Part shown: piece after piece, positions 7,230 through 8,953 of the stretch
Layout of the letters: each line of letters starts with the position of its first letter
Position numbering within the stretch: the stretch's first letter is position 1
From: Bacillota bacterium
GTDB taxonomy: Bacteria > Bacillota > Clostridia > Clostridiales > Clostridiaceae
Reading direction: 5' to 3'
Length of the DNA stretch: 8,953 nucleotides
NCBI GenBank assembly: GCA_023399035.1
Contig: JAEWQX010000049.1
Location: 1-8,953, forward strand
The notes under the pieces: generated by a model
Seen by the model: the letters and a program-made list of their open reading frames with translations, nothing else
Databases searched by the model: none
What the model was told of the DNA's origin: nothing
Position numbers and translations under genes: made by a program

Positions 7230-8714
7230 CTATTTAAACAGTATTTCATAAGGCGGCATAAAAAAATCACCATCTTCACATTTTATACATATATCCTCTT
7301 TAGAATCGTCCTTTTCTACTGTGAAATACCTTCCAAATTCATTTTTTACATATTTTTCTGTTCCCTTTTTATTTAATCCTAATGAAAGCCATCTTAAAAA
7401 TACCCTTCTTTCTTCACGGCTTATTCCATTAAGGTTTTTAAATATAATCCTGTTGTTTTCTATTCTGCCTTCTAATATTTTTCTTTCTTTTTCTCTTTCT
7501 TTTAAAACCTGCTGAGCTTTTTCTCTCTTTTCCTTTGACTTATCCTTTATTGGAATTCTGCTTGCAGTTTTTTCTCTATACCTATTACTAGGCTTTACAG
7601 TTACAATTTCAGAAGCTTCATCAAATATGCTGCTGTTTATGCTCTCAGTTTCTCTTTCCTTTGTAAATATTATGTGACGTGGTGACATTACTCCAAAAAC
7701 AACAGAAGATAATTTGTGAGCTTCTTCAATATCCCTGCAGTTTTCAAATATCTTTATTAATGTCTTGTAATCCTCTTTCCTGCTTCCACCACTGTTTTCC
7801 ATTTCAATTATCTGAAGTGCATAACTTGTTATCTTTCTTATAATTTCATTTGTATTATCAAGAAGATTATCAATCATGGACTGATTTTCTACACTTCCCA
7901 AAAACCATTCTTTAATATTGTAATACCTGCCTGCATTGATTTCAGCTTCTTTTTGTATATTATATTCATTGTTAAGTGAATGTGTCTTCTTTTCATAAGA
8001 AACAACTTTATGTATCAGTGAATTTATTTTTTCTTCATTTATACTGCTGAATATTTCCCTTATTTCTGGAACATGTATCTGAAGTCCTTTTACAAAATTT
8101 CTAAGATATCTTATAAAATTCTCCTTAAATAATAAAAATTCTGTAGTCTTCAGCATCTGCTCGCTTTTAGGAGAATAGAAACTGCTTATGTAATCCTGAT
8201 AATTTTCATTTAAAGTTTTAAAATCTCTGTTTAAATTGCCCCAGCATGAATAAATTTTGCTTTCTTCAATATCATCAAGATCCCTGATTTCCATTAGTGA
8301 ATTTTTAAATCTCTCAATAAGAGATACTTCCAGGGACCCCCTTGAACCCCCACTTACCTTTTCCAGCTTTATAAGTGTTCTTTCAAGCTCAATTGTATTT
8401 GGTGAAATCTGATATCTGTATTTTCTATTTTTAAATTCCTCTACACTTTGAACTCTTCCTGTATCCTGTATTGTAATAAAGTTTCCCCACTCTTCTAAAG
8501 AATCTAAATCTTGCTTTAAATTGTTTATATTGTATTCTTTAAAATCATCTATCTTCTTTATTTCTTCATATATTTCTTCCTTATAAAGCCAAAATTTCAT
8601 CTTCTCATATTGATTAAATGCTATTCTTAAAATAGTTCTGTATCTGTATGCATTATCTGCCGAAAGATATGAAGCTTCAATAAATTTTTTCTTTGTAGTT
8701 AAATTAATGCTCAT
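7230..8714 (-). CDS. jetA: Wadjet kleisin-like subunit JetA (TIGR02677-like)
   Basis: First gene of the operon, 494 residues, predicted cytoplasmic. In Wadjet complexes JetA is the kleisin (MksF-like) that bridges the SMC heads and carries the KITE subunits. Family-like features are the N-terminal FIEASYLSADNAYRYRTILR (11-30) followed by a winged-helix region with LDSLEEWGNF (70-79) and RYQISPNTIELER (100-112). After that come a helical middle, MSPRHIIF (343-350), a highly charged helix (about 381-417, rich in Lys, Arg and Glu) and a C-terminal DGDFFMPPYEILF. The ATG at 8714 has AGAGGA at 8725-8720, about 6 nt upstream of the start. The stop is TAG. An unusual G-rich stretch encodes SGGSRGS (121-127). 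It is followed by a 120-nt gap before jetB. No frameshift or truncation is visible. The subunit role is inferred from the family and operon order. Confidence 0.85.
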   Translation of the reverse strand: MSINLTTKKKFIEASYLSADNAYRYRTILRIAFNQYEKMKFWLYKEEIYEEIKKIDDFKEYNINNLKQDLDSLEEWGNFITIQDTGRVQSVEEFKNRKYRYQISPNTIELERTLIKLEKVSGGSRGSLEVSLIERFKNSLMEIRDLDDIEESKIYSCWGNLNRDFKTLNENYQDYISSFYSPKSEQMLKTTEFLLFKENFIRYLRNFVKGLQIHVPEIREIFSSINEEKINSLIHKVVSYEKKTHSLNNEYNIQKEAEINAGRYYNIKEWFLGSVENQSMIDNLLDNTNEIIRKITSYALQIIEMENSGGSRKEDYKTLIKIFENCRDIEEAHKLSSVVFGVMSPRHIIFTKERETESINSSIFDEASEIVTVKPSNRYREKTASRIPIKDKSKEKREKAQQVLKEREKERKILEGRIENNRIIFKNLNGISREERRVFLRWLSLGLNKKGTEKYVKNEFGRYFTVEKDDSKEDICIKCEDGDFFMPPYEILFK

Positions 8715-8794
8715 AGGCTTCCTCTCTTACTATAAATTGCTTTCTAATTAAAACTTCCCCAAAAAGGTTTTCCCTTATAATGTAATTCTATATT

Positions 8795-8822
8795 ATTATA
8801 AAGTATATCACACATATCTAAA
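8795..8822 (-). promoter_or_regulatory. candidate sigma-A promoter for the jet operon
   Basis: On the minus strand TTTAGA (8822-8817, four of six matches to TTGACA) is followed after 16 nt by a perfect TATAAT (8800-8795). An alternative extended -10, TGATATACT, lies at 8810-8802 without a good -35. Either would start transcription about 70-85 nt upstream of the jetA ATG. The DNA is A/T-rich, so -10-like hexamers are common and the choice between the two is uncertain. Confidence 0.45.
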
Positions 8823-8827
8823 GTATA
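8799..8827. repeat. 9-bp direct repeat with 20-bp period over the jet promoter
   Basis: TAAAGTATA occurs at 8799-8807 and again at 8819-8827, exactly 20 bp apart, or about two helical turns. The copies overlap the candidate -35 and -10 elements, so a protein bound on one DNA face could block or recruit RNA polymerase. On the minus strand each copy also contains the -10-like TATACT. The repeat is seen; the operator role is inference. Confidence 0.4.
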
Positions 8828-8841
8828 ATCTTTAATTCTTA

Positions 8842-8952
8842 TTATTTATAATAAAAAAGACAAATATAACCTTTTTGTTTCATTAAAAAATGGATTTTTG
8901 GAGAGCCATATCTGCCTTTATTCTCATTATATATCTCCAGTATAGCTTGCTT
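8842..8952 (-). pseudogene. IS3-family transposase OrfB fragment (IS150-like), truncated
   Basis: The minus-strand frame from the right edge to TAA at 8844-8842 encodes 36 residues that include KQAILEIYNENKGRYGSPKI followed by HFLMKQKGY. This is the HTH_21-like block (I-x-x-I-Y-x-x-x-K-G-R-Y-G-x-x-x-I) found early in OrfB of IS3/IS150-type transposases, ahead of the DDE integrase domain. After the Gly-Tyr the expected continuation (usually V/I-S-x-K-R-V) is lost, and the frame stops in A/T-rich DNA 20 nt upstream of the jet promoter region. The catalytic DDE domain is therefore absent and the piece is a remnant. Its upstream part lies outside the window. The remnant and its loss of homology mark a junction at the left end of mobile-element DNA. 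Confidence 0.75.
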
Positions 8953-8953
8953 T

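Noticed and set aside
8749..8774. Hairpin in the jetA leader around the AAAAC...GTTTT segments
   Set aside because: Only about five A/T-rich pairs can form around a poorly matched interior, which is too weak to call an attenuator or riboswitch.
8890..8953. Plus-strand frame from the ATG at 8890 with a hydrophobic N-terminus (MDFWRAISAF...)
   Set aside because: No ribosome binding site precedes it, and the opposite strand over the same bases has clear IS3 OrfB homology, so this is an antisense shadow.

Overview
The window is strongly AT-rich, with long AT-only intergenic stretches, Lys/Ile/Asn/Glu-rich proteins and GGAGG-like ribosome binding sites. This suggests a low-GC Firmicute, most likely a Clostridium sensu stricto species. 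That is inference from composition and protein style; no species-specific marker is present.

Nearly the whole window is one four-gene operon on the minus strand, read from right to left: jetA (8714-7230), jetB (7109-5985), jetC (5983-1925) and jetD (1922-636). JetC is an SMC-like ATPase of about 1350 residues with a Walker A motif near the N-terminus, long coiled coils, a central hinge-like domain, and a C-terminal LSGGEK signature and Walker B. JetD has a C-terminal Toprim-type nuclease domain. JetA and JetB resemble the kleisin-like and KITE/winged-helix partners. Gene order and sequence style match the Wadjet (JET/MksBEFG/Ept) plasmid-defence system. The variant is the one built from the TIGR02677/02678/02680/02679 families, which I recall as type II. 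In characterised Wadjet systems the SMC complex extrudes loops on circular DNA and the Toprim nuclease cuts small circles; that mechanism is extrapolated here.

The last three genes are packed with 1-2 nt gaps, which implies translational coupling. The jetA-jetB junction instead has a 120-nt gap holding two inverted repeats, one with perfect 10-bp arms. The jetA leader (8715-8841) carries promoter-like hexamers and a 9-bp direct repeat spaced exactly 20 bp apart.

Both flanks hold decayed mobile-type sequence. On the right (8842-8952) is a fragment of an IS3-family OrfB transposase, which ends directly upstream of the jet leader. On the left (1-174) is the C-terminal part of an Rpn-family recombination-promoting nuclease/putative transposase that lacks its catalytic N-terminal half. 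It is preceded by two tight hairpins that look like a small palindromic repeat. Between this and jetD lie a possible 45-residue single-helix membrane peptide or gene remnant (493-630), a bidirectional terminator-like hairpin (387-427) and an AT-only palindrome (302-320). The picture is a complete defence operon set among mobile-element debris.
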